Positions 25,306 to 35,011 of a stretch of 64,000 nucleotides of DNA are shown piece after piece. The position numbers and the translations under genes are program-made. Below the pieces are notes generated by a model that worked only from the letters and a program-made list of their open reading frames with translations, ran no database searches and had not been told where the DNA came from. Origin of the DNA: Nocardiopsis mwathae. Its GTDB lineage: Bacteria; Actinomycetota; Actinomycetes; Streptosporangiales; Streptosporangiaceae. Where the stretch lies: positions 4,774,001 to 4,838,000 of the forward strand of contig NZ_JACHDS010000001.1 in the NCBI RefSeq assembly GCF_014201195.1, in the 5' to 3' direction. How positions within the stretch are numbered: position 1 is the stretch's first letter; the number at the start of each line of letters is the position of its first letter.

Positions 25306-27636
25306 TCACCCCGCACCGCGCCCGGTGCCCTCGGCGAGCACCTCGTCCAGTAGCCGCAGTGCGCCGGGCTTGCTCAGCGGCTCGTTGCCGCTGCCGCACT
25401 TCGGCGACTGGATGCACGAGGGGCAGCCCTCCGCGCACTCGCAGTCCGCGATGGCCGCGCGGGTGGCCGCCAGCCAGGCGCGGGCGGCGGTGAAGCCGCG
25501 TTCGGCGAATCCGGCGCCGCCCTCGTGCCCGTCGTAGACGAACACCGTGAGCAGCCCGGTGTCGGCGTGCAGGGCGGTCGAGACGCCGCCGATGTCCCAG
25601 CGGTCGCACGTGGCGAACAGCGGGAGCAGGCCGATGGCGGCGTGCTCGGCCGCGTGGGCGGCGCCGCGCAGGTCGACGTCGGCCTTGCGCAGGCGGTCGG
25701 CGGCGTCGGTGTCCAGCGTCCACCAGACCGCACGCGAGTTGAGGGTGCGCTCCGGCAGGTCGAGGGGCTGCTCCCCGAGGACCGAACCGGTGCGGACGTC
25801 GCGCTTGAGGTAGCCGACCACCTGGCGGGTGACCTCGACCTCGCCGAAGTGGACGGTGGCCGACGGCCCCCACTCCTCCTCCCGCAGCGTGCGCAGGATC
25901 TGGATCTCGGTGACGTCGCGCGCCCAGGTGCTGTACTCGGGCATCTCCCCGTGCACGAGGGCGACACCCTCCTCCAGGTCGAGTTCGTCGACCACGTAGC
26001 TCAAGCCCTGGTGCAGGTAGACCGCCCCGTCGTGGACGGTGCCGTGCGCCGCCGCCTGGTCGACGGTTCCCAGCAGCTGCCCGCTCTCGGAGTCGACGAT
26101 CTGCACCGGCGGCCCGCCCGCGCCCCGCAGGTCGGCGAGGTCGCTCGCCCGGTCGCGCCGCGCCCAGAACCAGCCGCGGGGGCGCCGCCGGAGCAGCCTC
26201 CGGTCCACCAGGTCGGCGAGCACCGCTTCCGCCTCGGGGCCGAACACCGGCAGGTCGTCGGCGGTGAGCGGGATCTCGGACGCCGCCGCGCACAGGTGCG
26301 GCCCCAGCACGTAGGGGTTGTCCGGGTCGATGACGGCGGCTTCCACCGGGCGGCCGAAGATCGCCTCCGGGTGGTGAACGAGGTAGGTGTCGAGCGGGTC
26401 GTCGCGGGCGATGAACACCGCCAGCGCGTCCTCGCCGCGTCGTCCGGCCCGCCCGGCCTGCTGCCACAGTGATGCCAGGGTGCCCGGCCAGCCGGTGACC
26501 AGCACGGCGTCCAGGCCGGTGATGTCGACGCCGAGTTCCAGGGCGCTCGTGGTGGCCAGCCCGAGCAGTTCCCCGCTGCGCAGCGACGCCTCCAGTTCCC
26601 GGCGGTCGTCCGCCAGGTACCCGGCCCGGTAGGCGGCCACACGCCGGGCCAGGCCCCGGGTGCGGGAGTCGCTCAGGGCCCGCTGTGCGGCCATGGCGAC
26701 GGTCTCGGCCGCCTGCCGGGAGCGGACGAACGCGAGCGTACGCACACCCTCCTCGACGAGCCCGGCGAGGATGTCGGCGGCCTCGGCGGTGGCGGTGCGG
26801 CGCACGGGTGCACCGTGCTCGCCCTCCTGGTCGGTGAGCTCCGGTTCGACCAGCGCGACGCTGAGCGCGGCGCGCGGCGAGGCGTCCTCGGTGACCGCGC
26901 GCACGGGCAGGCCGATCAGCCGGCTCGCGCTCTCCGCAGGCGTGCCGGTGGTGGCCGAGGCCAGGATGAAGGTGGGTTCGGCCCGGTAGCGTGCGCAGAC
27001 CCGGCGCAGCCGCCGGATGACCTGCGCCACGTGCGACCCGAAGACGCCGCGGTAGCGGTGGGCCTCGTCGATCACGATGTAGCGCAGCCGCCGCAGGAAA
27101 CCCGCCCACGCCGCGTGCCGCCCGAGGATCGCATGGTGCAGCATGTCGGGGTTGGTCAGCACGTAGTCGGCGTGGGCGCGGATCCAGGCGCGCTCCTCGC
27201 CGGGGGTGTCGCCGTCGTAGGTGGCGGCGCGCAGTCCCGGTGCGTCGAGTTCGCTGAGAAAGCGGCGCTGATCCGCGGCGAGGGCCTTGGTCGGGGACAG
27301 GTACAGCACGGTGCCGCCCTGCTCGGTGGCCTCCGCGCACGGCAGCAGGAAGCCCAGCGTCTTCCCCGACGCCGTACCCGTGGCTATGATCACATTGCTA
27401 CCGGAGCGCGCGAGGTTCGCGGCGGCGACCTGGTGCGTCCACGGGGCCGGGACTCCCATCTCGGCGAGGCGTTCCAGCACGGAGGAGGGTGCCCATTCTG
27501 GCCAGTCTTCACTTACTCCGTCGCTACGTGCCAGTCGCTCCACATGTGTCACCTGCGAGTTCCGGGTATGGACTCGCCACAGCCGGTGGAGGGTCGACTC
27601 CCACTGATTCACCCCGAGCCCTTCCTCGGTGAGCAC
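25306..27636 (-). CDS. DEAH-type helicase with DUF1998 zinc-binding tail
   Basis: A 776-residue superfamily 2 helicase. Motif I is ATGTASGKTLGF, the DEAH box lies in YIVIDEAHRYRG, motif III is LASATTG and motif VI is QQAGRAGRRGE. The C-terminal DUF1998 domain carries the four-Cys cluster CECAEGCPSCIQSPKCG. This is the helicase that habitually neighbours the Tad locus in actinobacteria (Rv3649-like), and DUF1998 relatives such as MrfA take part in DNA repair. It precedes the pilin trio on the same strand and is divergent from bldG, with about 210 bases between them. Confidence 0.92.
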   Translation of the reverse strand: MLTEEGLGVNQWESTLHRLWRVHTRNSQVTHVERLARSDGVSEDWPEWAPSSVLERLAEMGVPAPWTHQVAAANLARSGSNVIIATGTASGKTLGFLLPCAEATEQGGTVLYLSPTKALAADQRRFLSELDAPGLRAATYDGDTPGEERAWIRAHADYVLTNPDMLHHAILGRHAAWAGFLRRLRYIVIDEAHRYRGVFGSHVAQVIRRLRRVCARYRAEPTFILASATTGTPAESASRLIGLPVRAVTEDASPRAALSVALVEPELTDQEGEHGAPVRRTATAEAADILAGLVEEGVRTLAFVRSRQAAETVAMAAQRALSDSRTRGLARRVAAYRAGYLADDRRELEASLRSGELLGLATTSALELGVDITGLDAVLVTGWPGTLASLWQQAGRAGRRGEDALAVFIARDDPLDTYLVHHPEAIFGRPVEAAVIDPDNPYVLGPHLCAAASEIPLTADDLPVFGPEAEAVLADLVDRRLLRRRPRGWFWARRDRASDLADLRGAGGPPVQIVDSESGQLLGTVDQAAAHGTVHDGAVYLHQGLSYVVDELDLEEGVALVHGEMPEYSTWARDVTEIQILRTLREEEWGPSATVHFGEVEVTRQVVGYLKRDVRTGSVLGEQPLDLPERTLNSRAVWWTLDTDAADRLRKADVDLRGAAHAAEHAAIGLLPLFATCDRWDIGGVSTALHADTGLLTVFVYDGHEGGAGFAERGFTAARAWLAATRAAIADCECAEGCPSCIQSPKCGSGNEPLSKPGALRLLDEVLAEGTGRGAG

Positions 27637-27848
27637 TGCATGTGGGTGAGCACTGTGCCCCCCACATGGACGGTGGCTGACGGACGGACGGTTTCAGTGT
27701 GGCATCTGAGGGAAGAGACGCGCGGTGTCGTGGTTTTCTTGTGCATAACAGGAAGACGCGATGCGCGCGCGTGGTTGAATGCCGCCGTGTGGGGTAACGC
27801 CCGGCAGAGATCATTCGCGGTTTTTCGCGGTTCGGCGCTGGAGGACTA

Positions 27849-28196
27849 GTGGACTTGAAGCTTGATCACTACACGAAGGACGACACCGAAGTCGTCGTCG
27901 TCGAGGGTGAGATCGATGTCTATACCGCGCCCAGGCTGCGTGAGCTCCTGATCGATCTGGTCAACAAGGGCAACTTCCACCTCGTGGTGAACATGGAGAA
28001 GGTGGAGTTCCTCGACTCGACGGGGCTCGGCGTGCTCGTGGGCGGCCTGAAGCGCGTGCGCGCCCACGACGGCACGCTCGACCTGGTCTGCACCCAGGAG
28101 CGCATCCTGAAGATCTTCCGGATCACCGGACTGACCAAGGTCTTCGGCATCTATGAGTCGGTGCAGGAAGCCATCGACAAACGCAAGACGAACTAG
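27849..28196 (+). CDS. bldG: BldG-type anti-anti-sigma factor
   Basis: A 115-residue STAS-domain protein. The phosphorylation site lies in [14 protein letters not shown], where Ser is the residue phosphorylated by the partner kinase. Length and the C-terminal [14 protein letters not shown] match Streptomyces BldG, which controls stress and developmental sigma factors by partner switching. GTG 27849 is preceded by GGAGG. The order helicase, bldG, anti-sigma kinase is the same as in Streptomyces coelicolor (SCO3550-SCO3548). Confidence 0.92.
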   Translation: MDLKLDHYTKDDTEVVVVEGEIDVYTAPRLRELLIDLVNKGNFHLVVNMEKVEFLDSTGLGVLVGGLKRVRAHDGTLDLVCTQERILKIFRITGLTKVFGIYESVQEAIDKRKTN

Positions 28197-28220
28197 TCGC
28201 AGTCACGTAACGAGCAAACG

Positions 28221-28778
28221 ATGGCACTCGTCCAGCTCACGATCAGCGCGCTGCCCGCACACGTGCGCACGGCCCGGCTCATGGCCACGGCCGTCGCACG
28301 TCGGGCCGGCATCGCCGAAACCGCCCTCGACGAGATTCGGCTGGCGGTCGGCGAAGCGTGCTCGCGTGCGGTGGAGGCACACCGTGCGCACTGCCCCGAC
28401 CAACCGATCCGGCTCGAACTGATCGACAGCGCCGTGCCCCGGCCCGAGGGCCCCCAGGGCGGCGCTCCGGCCGCGATCCCGCACAACGGGAACGGGCGCT
28501 CCGCCCAGCGTTTCGAGGTCGTGGTCGCCGACCGGGCACCGGTCTCCGATCCCGGCTCGACGGTGAACCACCACGCGGCCGGTGGCACCGGGATCTTCCT
28601 GGGCGAGCAGCAGACTCCGGCCGGCGGCGTCTCGGGGCTCTCCCCCGACGTCGGGCTCGCGGTGATCGTCGGCCTCGCCGACGAGGTCAGCATCGAGCCC
28701 AACGATGACGGCACCGTCGTCCGGATGAGCTGGCCGCTGGGGCAGAGCGAGCCGGAGAACACGGAACTCGTCGACTGA
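28221..28778 (+). CDS. RsbW-like anti-sigma factor/serine kinase-type ATPase
   Basis: A 185-residue HATPase_c (GHKL) protein cotranscribed with bldG, 24 bases downstream. The N-box is LDEIRLAVGEACSRAVEAH. The middle (PEGPQGGAPAA to TGIFLGEQQTPAGG) is an insertion with little complexity, and the C-terminal part VGLAVIVGLADEVSIEPNDD contains the final strand region. The classic Asn of the N-box is replaced (GEACSRA), so ATP binding may be modified. It is expected to bind BldG and/or a sigma factor. Confidence 0.83.
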   Translation: MALVQLTISALPAHVRTARLMATAVARRAGIAETALDEIRLAVGEACSRAVEAHRAHCPDQPIRLELIDSAVPRPEGPQGGAPAAIPHNGNGRSAQRFEVVVADRAPVSDPGSTVNHHAAGGTGIFLGEQQTPAGGVSGLSPDVGLAVIVGLADEVSIEPNDDGTVVRMSWPLGQSEPENTELVD

Positions 28779-28792
28779 CGGCCCTGTGACGT

Positions 28793-28835
28793 GCACGGCG
28801 GGCGTCCACTCCGGCGGAGTGGACGCCCGCCGTGC
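28793..28835 (+). terminator. bldG operon terminator
   Basis: A perfect 20-bp inverted repeat with a GGC loop lies 14 bases after the operon's last stop codon. Confidence 0.85.
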
Positions 28836-28901
28836 TCACCCCACCCACCGCGCCACAGCGCCGCTCCGGGGCTCTGAGCGCCCACTGCGCGCTCCGGGAC
28901 G

Positions 28902-29360
28902 TCAGTCCCCACTCCGCAGCACCGCCTGCACCCGGAAGCGCTCCAGGACCACCTGGGTGGCGTCATCGAGGGTGACGCCGTGCGGCGGGGGCGGCTCCAC
29001 CCGTGCCGCCTCCCGGCGCCAGAACTCCTCGTGCGCCGCGCGCCACTCCGCCACCGTGCGGTGGCCTTCACCCTCGGCGGCCGCGTGCGCTTCGTCGACC
29101 TCGCCGAGCGGCACCACGCACATGTCGATCGTCTCGATGACGGCGACCGGGTGCCCCGCGGAGTCGACCAGGAGCGCCTGGTCCCCGGTTTGGGGCAGCG
29201 GCTCCCCTGCCGCCTCGTAGTCGGCGAGCAGACTCGCCGTGGCGGTCTTGCGGCCGTCCAGGATCGCGGCGACGAGCCCGTCGCGCATCGGTCCGGGGGC
29301 GCCGAACTCGGCCCTGGGGAGCGTGGCGAGCGCGAACCGCATGGTGCTGGCGAACGTCAT
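28902..29360 (-). CDS. ASCH domain protein
   Basis: A 152-residue protein with the ASCH (PUA-like) fold: LDGRKTATASLLADYEA is the conserved basic/Gly motif, followed by GDQALLVDSAGHPVAVIET and the W-rich segment VAEWRAAHEEFW. ASCH proteins are suspected RNA-binding or nucleoside hydrolase-like regulators. ATG 29360 is used; an ATG at 29342 is also possible. It stands alone between the bldG terminator and the marP operon. Confidence 0.82.
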   Translation of the reverse strand: MTFASTMRFALATLPRAEFGAPGPMRDGLVAAILDGRKTATASLLADYEAAGEPLPQTGDQALLVDSAGHPVAVIETIDMCVVPLGEVDEAHAAAEGEGHRTVAEWRAAHEEFWRREAARVEPPPPHGVTLDDATQVVLERFRVQAVLRSGD

Positions 29361-29531
29361 GCGGCAACCCTAAGCCGCCCTACTCGCGCGTAACCGCGCC
29401 CTGCGAGGCAGGTCACACCGCAGCCCCCGCGGGAACGGGCGTCCGCGGCCCCGGGAGACCTCGCTCACAGTTCAACCCGAGGCCGCCTCGGACGGCCGCT
29501 CCCCGACCGGAGCGCATCCGAGCGGCCCGTC

Positions 29532-30722
29532 CTAGTCGCACTCCTGCGGCGACACCGGCTGGGTGGCGGTGGCTCCGGTGCGGGCGTTCTCCGCGACCTC
29601 GTCGGCGGTGAGCACGTAACCCGTCTCGCCCTCGTTGGTCGCGGCGGCGAACACGACACCGTAGACCGTCCCCTGCGGCGAGAGCAGCGGGCCGCCCGAG
29701 TTGCCCGGTCGGACCACCGCACGCACCTGATAGATCTCCCGGCTGACCTGCTGCGAGTGGTAGAAGTCGGGCCCCTGCGCGGTCTGCTGGGCGCGGATGC
29801 GTGCCGGGACGGCGGTGAATCCGTTGTTCCGCGGGAAACCGGCGACGACGGCGTCGTCGCCCTTCTCCGCCTCGTGTTCGAAGGCCAGCGGGTCGAGGCC
29901 GACACCGGGAACGTCGAGCACCGCGATGTCCTGCTGCGGGTCGTACAGCACGATCGTGGCCGGCACCTGGCGTCCGGTACGGGTGACCACCCGCAGGTCC
30001 TGGGTGACCCCGGCGACGACGTGCGCGTTGGTCATGATGCGGTCCTGGCCGTAGGCGAACCCGGTGCCCTCGACGCGCCGCTGGCACGACGGCGCGGTGC
30101 CCAGCACCTTGACGACGCTCTTGGAGGCCTCGCGCAGCTCGGGGGTGTTGAGCACGTCGGGGTCGGGCGGCTCCACCTCGGCCGGCTCTCCCGACCCCAG
30201 GCCGCTGAAGACCTGCGGGAACGCGCTCTGGTCGACGATTCTGCGGAAGGTGGAGAACCACATGTAGGCCGTGTCGGGCATGACCTGGTCCACGGCCTGC
30301 AGGACACGGGAGCGCTGCACCTCGTTGTTGAGGACGGGGATCGCGGAGTTGGCCACCGCGCTGCCCACCAGCCACGCCACCAGCAGCACCGAGACGGTGC
30401 TGACCAGTGCCCCGCCCATGGCGTCCAGGACGCGGGCGGAGTCCCAGGTGACGCGGTTGCGCACGACCGTGCCGAGGTAGGAGGCGAGGAACTGGCCCAT
30501 GGCGGCGGACAGGAAGACGACGGCGATCGCCAGCAGCGCCTGGCGCCCCGGCTCGGCGACGAACGACTGGATCAGCGAGGGCGCCCCGAGCGCGGCGAGC
30601 ACGCCGCCGCCGATGAACCCGGCGAAGCTCAGAATGCCGACGATGAAGCCCTGCCGGTAGCCCGAGACCGCGAAGAGCAGCACCAGGACGACCAGCACCA
30701 GATCCAGCACGATGCCCTCCAT
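29532..30722 (-). CDS. marP: MarP-family membrane serine protease
   Basis: A 396-residue protein: an N-terminal CvpA-like region with four membrane helices (residues 1-165), then a periplasmic trypsin-like domain. The catalytic triad is His in MTNAHVVAG, Asp in PQQDIAVLDV and Ser in RPGNSGGPLL. Two Cys (near APSCQRR and the C-terminal QECD) may form the disulfide described for M. tuberculosis Rv3671c. That protein protects against acid and oxidative stress. The gene ends an nth-Nudix-marP operon. Confidence 0.92.
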   Translation of the reverse strand: MEGIVLDLVLVVLVLLFAVSGYRQGFIVGILSFAGFIGGGVLAALGAPSLIQSFVAEPGRQALLAIAVVFLSAAMGQFLASYLGTVVRNRVTWDSARVLDAMGGALVSTVSVLLVAWLVGSAVANSAIPVLNNEVQRSRVLQAVDQVMPDTAYMWFSTFRRIVDQSAFPQVFSGLGSGEPAEVEPPDPDVLNTPELREASKSVVKVLGTAPSCQRRVEGTGFAYGQDRIMTNAHVVAGVTQDLRVVTRTGRQVPATIVLYDPQQDIAVLDVPGVGLDPLAFEHEAEKGDDAVVAGFPRNNGFTAVPARIRAQQTAQGPDFYHSQQVSREIYQVRAVVRPGNSGGPLLSPQGTVYGVVFAAATNEGETGYVLTADEVAENARTGATATQPVSPQECD

Positions 30723-30726
30723 CACG

Positions 30727-31407
30727 TCACGCCGTCCCGCCGTCCGGGCGCACCAGGTCACCAATAGGCACGATCGGCCCGCTGCCGCGGTTCGGCATCG
30801 GGGTCTCCCATCCACCCAGGACCAGCAGGCGGTGGAGGATCCCGGCGGTGAAGCCCCACACCAGCATTCCGCGCACACGGAACGCCGGGCCGATGGTCCC
30901 ATCCGGGTGGCGGACCCGCACCCGGTTCGCGGGATCGGCGAGCTCGGAGACGGGGACGCGACAGACGGCCGCGACCTCCCCGCTGTCGGCCGGATGCACC
31001 GCCGAAGGCGTGTGCCACCAGGCCAGGACCGGAGCGACGCGGAAGCCGCTGCGCTCGATGTACAACTCGGGGAGCAGGCCCAGCGTCGCGATCCCGGCCG
31101 GGTCCAGCCCGGTCTCCTCCTCGGCCTCGCGCAGCGCGGCCTCCTCGGGGCCGGTGTCGGACGGCTCGATCCGGCCGCCGGGGAAGGCCGGCTGGCCGGA
31201 GTGGCGGCGCAGCCCGTTGTTGCGCTGGATCAGCAGCACGTCGGGGCCGCCGTCGCCCTCGGCGAAGAGGATGAGCACGGCGGAGGGGCGCCCGCCGGAC
31301 TCCGGTGGGCGCATCACGGCCGGAACCGGCATCCGCCGCGCGGCGTCGGCCAGCCGCGCCAGCCACTCGGGGGCGGCGCCCGGTTCCCGGCTCGGCCGCC
31401 CGCTCAT
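30727..31407 (-). CDS. Nudix hydrolase, CoA-pyrophosphatase-like
   Basis: A 226-residue Nudix protein. The Nudix box reads [26 protein letters not shown], quoted here only by its ends: GGRIEP at the start and REAEEETG at the end. The UPF0035-like FPGGRIEP and the following AVLAWW region suggest the NudL/CoA pyrophosphatase group. ATG 31407 overlaps the nth stop (ATGA). It corresponds to Rv3672c in the marP neighbourhood. Confidence 0.87.
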   Translation of the reverse strand: MSGRPSREPGAAPEWLARLADAARRMPVPAVMRPPESGGRPSAVLILFAEGDGGPDVLLIQRNNGLRRHSGQPAFPGGRIEPSDTGPEEAALREAEEETGLDPAGIATLGLLPELYIERSGFRVAPVLAWWHTPSAVHPADSGEVAAVCRVPVSELADPANRVRVRHPDGTIGPAFRVRGMLVWGFTAGILHRLLVLGGWETPMPNRGSGPIVPIGDLVRPDGGTA

Positions 31408-32165
31408 GAGAACGGGCCGTTCCGGACGAGTGCGCGCGCGGTCGCCTCGTCGGTCGGCCCCTCGCCGAAAGCGGGGCACAGGGGAGCCAGCGCGCAGGCC
31501 CCGCACGCGGGTCGGCGGGCGTGGCAGACACGGCGGCCGTGCCAGATGAGCCGGTGGGACAGCATGGTCCAGTCCTTGGGCGGGAACAGTGCGGCGATCT
31601 CGTGCTCGACCTTGACGGGGTCGGTGGCTGCGGTCCAGCCGAGACGGCGGACCAGCCGCCCGAAGTGGGTGTCCACGGTCAGTCCGGGGACGCCGAAGGC
31701 GTTGCCGAGCACCACGTTTGCCGTCTTTCTCCCAACACCGGGTAGTCTCACCAGGGCATTCAGTGTTCCGGGGACCTCGCCGCCGTGCCGTTCGCACAGC
31801 TGCTGCCCCAGCCCGATGATGCTGTTCGCCTTGGCCCGGAAGAAGCCGGTGGAGCGGATGATCCCCTCCAGCTCCTCCCGGTCGGCGGCCGCGTAGTCGG
31901 CTGCGGTGCGGTAGCGCGCGAAGAGCGTCGGCGTCACCGCGTTGACCCGCTTGTCGGTGCACTGCGCCGACAGGATCGTGGCGACCAGCAGTTCGAGGGG
32001 GTCGGTGAAGTCCAGTTCGCAGTGCGCGTCCGGGTACAGCCGGGTCAGCTCCCGGTTGATGCGGCGGGCACGGCGCACCAGGGCGAGCCGCGTCTCGCCC
32101 GTCGGGGTCGCGGGGGCTTGGGACGTCTCGCCTGGCGTAGGGATAGTGGAAGGGTCACCGGACAC
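31404..32165 (-). CDS. nth: endonuclease III
   Basis: A 253-residue base-excision repair glycosylase/AP lyase. It has the helix-hairpin-helix [14 protein letters not shown] with the catalytic Lys, the catalytic Asp in TVDTHFGRL, and the iron-sulfur ligands [17 protein letters not shown] (C-X6-C-X2-C-X5-C). GTG 32165 was chosen; a TTG two codons upstream is also open. It removes oxidised pyrimidines. It is divergent from crp, as in mycobacteria. Confidence 0.93.
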   Translation of the reverse strand: MSGDPSTIPTPGETSQAPATPTGETRLALVRRARRINRELTRLYPDAHCELDFTDPLELLVATILSAQCTDKRVNAVTPTLFARYRTAADYAAADREELEGIIRSTGFFRAKANSIIGLGQQLCERHGGEVPGTLNALVRLPGVGRKTANVVLGNAFGVPGLTVDTHFGRLVRRLGWTAATDPVKVEHEIAALFPPKDWTMLSHRLIWHGRRVCHARRPACGACALAPLCPAFGEGPTDEATARALVRNGPFS

Positions 32166-32410
32166 ACCCAAAGACTACGTACCTCACGGCCGTTCGGCGG
32201 GCCGGGGAACGTAACAAGCCGACGACCACCGACACGGGTGACGCATCGCCCGCGCTCGGTGACGGAGATTATGTCGGCAATATCAGGAGATCGGCAGGGT
32301 GAGCACCGTCCGGGGCGCTAATGCATCTAAGATCGGAATCGCCGACGTCGGCTGTGGCGGGTTGTCACCCAGGCGACAAGCCGAGGTAACCACCTGGTTT
32401 CACACTGGGG

Positions 32411-32426
32411 TGCGATATACGTCACA
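32411..32426 (+). promoter_or_regulatory. candidate Crp binding site upstream of crp
   Basis: TGCGATATACGTCACA matches the actinobacterial/E. coli Crp consensus TGTGA-N6-TCACA at nine of ten defined positions. It is centred about 40 bases upstream of the crp start, so autoregulation is likely. It might also influence the divergent nth operon. Confidence 0.6.
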
Positions 32427-32457
32427 CTGTTGACGGTCAGGTTGCAAGGAGGACGTG

Positions 32458-33141
32458 GTGGACGAGACCAATGAGGTGCTGCGGAAGGCGCCTCTTTTCG
32501 AAGCACTCGACGAGGAGGGCGCTGCCGCTCTGCGCGCCTCGGTGAGCGAGGTGCGCCTCGGCCGGGGGCAGACGCTCTTCTCCGAAGGGGATGAGGGCGA
32601 CCGTCTCTACGTGATCCTCAGCGGAAAGGTCAAGCTGACCCGCACCGCCGTCGACGGCCGGGAGAACCTGCTGAGCGTGCTCGGCCCGGGTGAGATGTTC
32701 GGCGAGCTCTCGCTGTTCGACCCGCGCCCGCGGACGGCCAGCGCCGTCGCCGTGACCGACGCCGTGCTCGCCGGCCTGGGCCACGACGACCTGCGCCCGT
32801 TCATCGCGGGCCAGCCCCAGGTGTCCGTGGAACTGCTCAAGGCCCTGGCGAACCGGCTGCGTCGCACCAACGACGCCATGTCGGACCTCGTCTTCACCGA
32901 CGTTCCGGGGCGCGTCGCCAAGGCCCTGCTCGACCTTGCCGACCGGTTCGGTAAGGAGGGCGAGGACGGCCTGCACGTGCACCACGACCTCACCCAGGAA
33001 GAGCTGGCCCAGCTCGTGGGCGCTTCGCGAGAGACCGTCAACAAGGCACTCGCCGAGTTCGCCCTGCGCGGCTGGCTGCGGATCGAGGCCAAGGCCGTCG
33101 TGCTGCTCGACATCGAGCGGATGCGCCGCCGCGCGCGGTGA
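32458..33141 (+). CDS. crp: Crp/Fnr family transcription regulator
   Basis: A 227-residue Crp. The cyclic-nucleotide domain contains FGELSLFDPRPRTASAVA, the phosphate-binding cassette, and the C-terminal winged helix includes LTQEELAQLVGASRETVNKAL. It corresponds to Rv3676, a cAMP-responsive global regulator. GTG 32458 is preferred over the GTG at 32455 because AGGAGG (32447-32452) is then 5 rather than 2 bases away. Confidence 0.94.
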   Translation: MDETNEVLRKAPLFEALDEEGAAALRASVSEVRLGRGQTLFSEGDEGDRLYVILSGKVKLTRTAVDGRENLLSVLGPGEMFGELSLFDPRPRTASAVAVTDAVLAGLGHDDLRPFIAGQPQVSVELLKALANRLRRTNDAMSDLVFTDVPGRVAKALLDLADRFGKEGEDGLHVHHDLTQEELAQLVGASRETVNKALAEFALRGWLRIEAKAVVLLDIERMRRRAR

Positions 33142-33163
33142 GCATCATCGACCGTTCTACGAC

Positions 33164-33188
33164 CGAGCCCGGCCCAGTGCCGGGCTCG
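33164..33188. terminator. bidirectional terminator between crp and the MBL gene
   Basis: A 9-bp stem (CGAGCCCGG/CCGGGCTCG) with a 7-nt loop lies between two convergent genes. Confidence 0.6.
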
Positions 33189-33239
33189 TCGTGTATCCGG
33201 CGGCCGCACAGGCGCCCGTGACGCGTGGCCGCACGCGGC

Positions 33240-34049
33240 TCAGACGTCGCCGAGCTCCTGCGGCACGTCGCCGCGCTTGGCCAGGTAGCGCAGCTGAGCC
33301 CGGACCGACGCCTCCGCGGCCAGGGTCAGCGTCGGCTCGATGTCGGTGTACACCCGTGTGACGACCTCCCGCGGCGTCCGGGCGCCCGCCCGCACCGCCG
33401 CCGTGACCTGCTCCAGCCGCTCCTCCCGGTGCGCGATGTACTCGTCCAGCCGATCGAGCGCCTCGGCGCAGATCGGACCGTGGCCGGGGAGCAGCGCCCG
33501 CACCTCCGTCCGGCGGGCCAGATCCCGCAGCCGGTGCAGCGACTCCATGTAGGCGGCCAGTCCGCCGTTGCCGCCGAGCACCGTGCTGCCGCGGCCGAGC
33601 ACCGTGTCGCCGGTGAGCACGACGCCGTCGGCGGGGAGGTGGAAGGACACCGAGTCCGCGGTGTGCCCCGGTGTCGCGATCACGTGCAGCCGCAGCCGGT
33701 CCACGACGATCTCCTCGCCGTCGGCCAGGGGCTCCCCGCCGATGCACAGCGCGGGGTCCACGGCACGCACCGGGGCCCCGGTGAGCTCCGCGAAGTAGCG
33801 GGCGCCGTCCGTGTGGTCGCCGTGGTGGTGGGTGAGCAGTGCGACGGTGACCTGTGCCCCCTGCTCCTGCACGGTGCGCGCCACCCGCTCCAGGTGCCGT
33901 TCGTCGTCGGGTCCGGGGTCGACCACGACCACGCCGCGGGCGCCGGGTTCGCGCAGCAGCCACGTGTTGGTCCCGTCGAGCGTCATGGGGCCGGGGTTGG
34001 GGCACAGCACGCAGCTCGCGCGCAGGGTGCCGGAGCCGTCGATCCTCAT
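33240..34049 (-). CDS. metallo-beta-lactamase fold hydrolase (LACTB2-like)
   Basis: A 269-residue MBL-fold protein. Metal ligands are in LLTHHHGDHTDGA, the later His in ATPGHTADS, Asp in VLTGDTVLGRG and His in LPGHGP. A C-terminal winged-helix-like region (REVVTRVYTDIEPTL) is shared with LACTB2/Rv3677c proteins, for which endoribonuclease activity is known in eukaryotes. Its ATG follows closely after the Nudix gene upstream on the same strand. Confidence 0.9.
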   Translation of the reverse strand: MRIDGSGTLRASCVLCPNPGPMTLDGTNTWLLREPGARGVVVVDPGPDDERHLERVARTVQEQGAQVTVALLTHHHGDHTDGARYFAELTGAPVRAVDPALCIGGEPLADGEEIVVDRLRLHVIATPGHTADSVSFHLPADGVVLTGDTVLGRGSTVLGGNGGLAAYMESLHRLRDLARRTEVRALLPGHGPICAEALDRLDEYIAHREERLEQVTAAVRAGARTPREVVTRVYTDIEPTLTLAAEASVRAQLRYLAKRGDVPQELGDV

Positions 34050-34165
34050 CGCACCTCGTCTCTCGCTGGGAGGCCACCGGGCCGGGCCGCGGCGGGCCCG
34101 GTGACGGGGGATCGTCAGAGCAGATCGTCAGGGCAGAACTTCGGGCCGGGCTTCGGCGCGGCCTG

Positions 34166-35011
34166 TCACAGCGGGTAGTCGACGCCGTCGGGGACGACCA
34201 GGCGGTACTCTCCGCCGATCTCGCGCAGCTCGGGCTCGACCGGCCGCACCTCGCCGCGGTCGGCCGACAGCACCGCCGCGAGTGTGCCGCAGGCGGCTAG
34301 GTCCTTGCAGGTGGAGACGGTCGGCGGGAGCATGGGCAGCTCGCCGCGCTCCCACCCGGCCACGGCGTCGGCCGGGCGCATCCACGTGACGCGGTCGGCC
34401 TCGCCGCCGACGTCCCGTGTCTGCTGGCCCACGGGCAGCGCCGCGGCGAAGAAGCGGGTGTCGTAGCGGCGGCGCTCCACCTTCGGGGTGATCCACTGCG
34501 ACCAGAGCCGCAGCAGGTCGGAGCGGATCACCAGCCGCCGCTTGTCGAGGAACTCCGCGAACGACAGGGAGCGGTCGAGGAGGGCCCGGCGATCGGCCTC
34601 CCAGCCCGCGCCACGGGTGTCAGCGACGATATCGGCGTCGTCCGGTGAGGAACCCGCCAGGAGCACCCCCGACTCCTCGAAGGTCTCCCGCACCGCCGCG
34701 CACACCAGGGCACGCGCCAACCCCTCGGTCGTGCCGAGCCGCTCGGCCCACTCGCGCGGGGCCGGCCCGGCCCAGCCCACCTCGCGGTCGGCGTCGCGCT
34801 CGTCCACGCCGCCGCCGGGGAACACGTAGGCGCCCGGGGCGAACGGCATGGAGGAGTTCCGCCGCAGCAGGTAGACCTGCAGCTCACCGCGGCCGACCGC
34901 GGAGGGGGCGGCGTGCTCGCGCAGCAGCATGACCGTTGCCGCCGGGCGGGGCTCGGCGGGCGCGACGCGCCCGCCGAGGATGTCGCGGACCCGCGACTGG
35001 TCGCTCGTCAT
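34166..35011 (-). CDS. Nudix hydrolase, NUDT19-like
   Basis: A 281-residue Nudix protein. The box starts FPGGGVDERD and, after an insertion of about 30 residues, continues ALVCAAVRETFEESGVLLAG: this interrupted arrangement is typical of the NUDT19/RP2-type CoA diphosphatases. ATG 35011 has AGGAGG 6 bases upstream; the longer frame to 35158 is not used. It lies between ridA and the MBL gene on the minus strand. Confidence 0.86.
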   Translation of the reverse strand: MTSDQSRVRDILGGRVAPAEPRPAATVMLLREHAAPSAVGRGELQVYLLRRNSSMPFAPGAYVFPGGGVDERDADREVGWAGPAPREWAERLGTTEGLARALVCAAVRETFEESGVLLAGSSPDDADIVADTRGAGWEADRRALLDRSLSFAEFLDKRRLVIRSDLLRLWSQWITPKVERRRYDTRFFAAALPVGQQTRDVGGEADRVTWMRPADAVAGWERGELPMLPPTVSTCKDLAACGTLAAVLSADRGEVRPVEPELREIGGEYRLVVPDGVDYPL

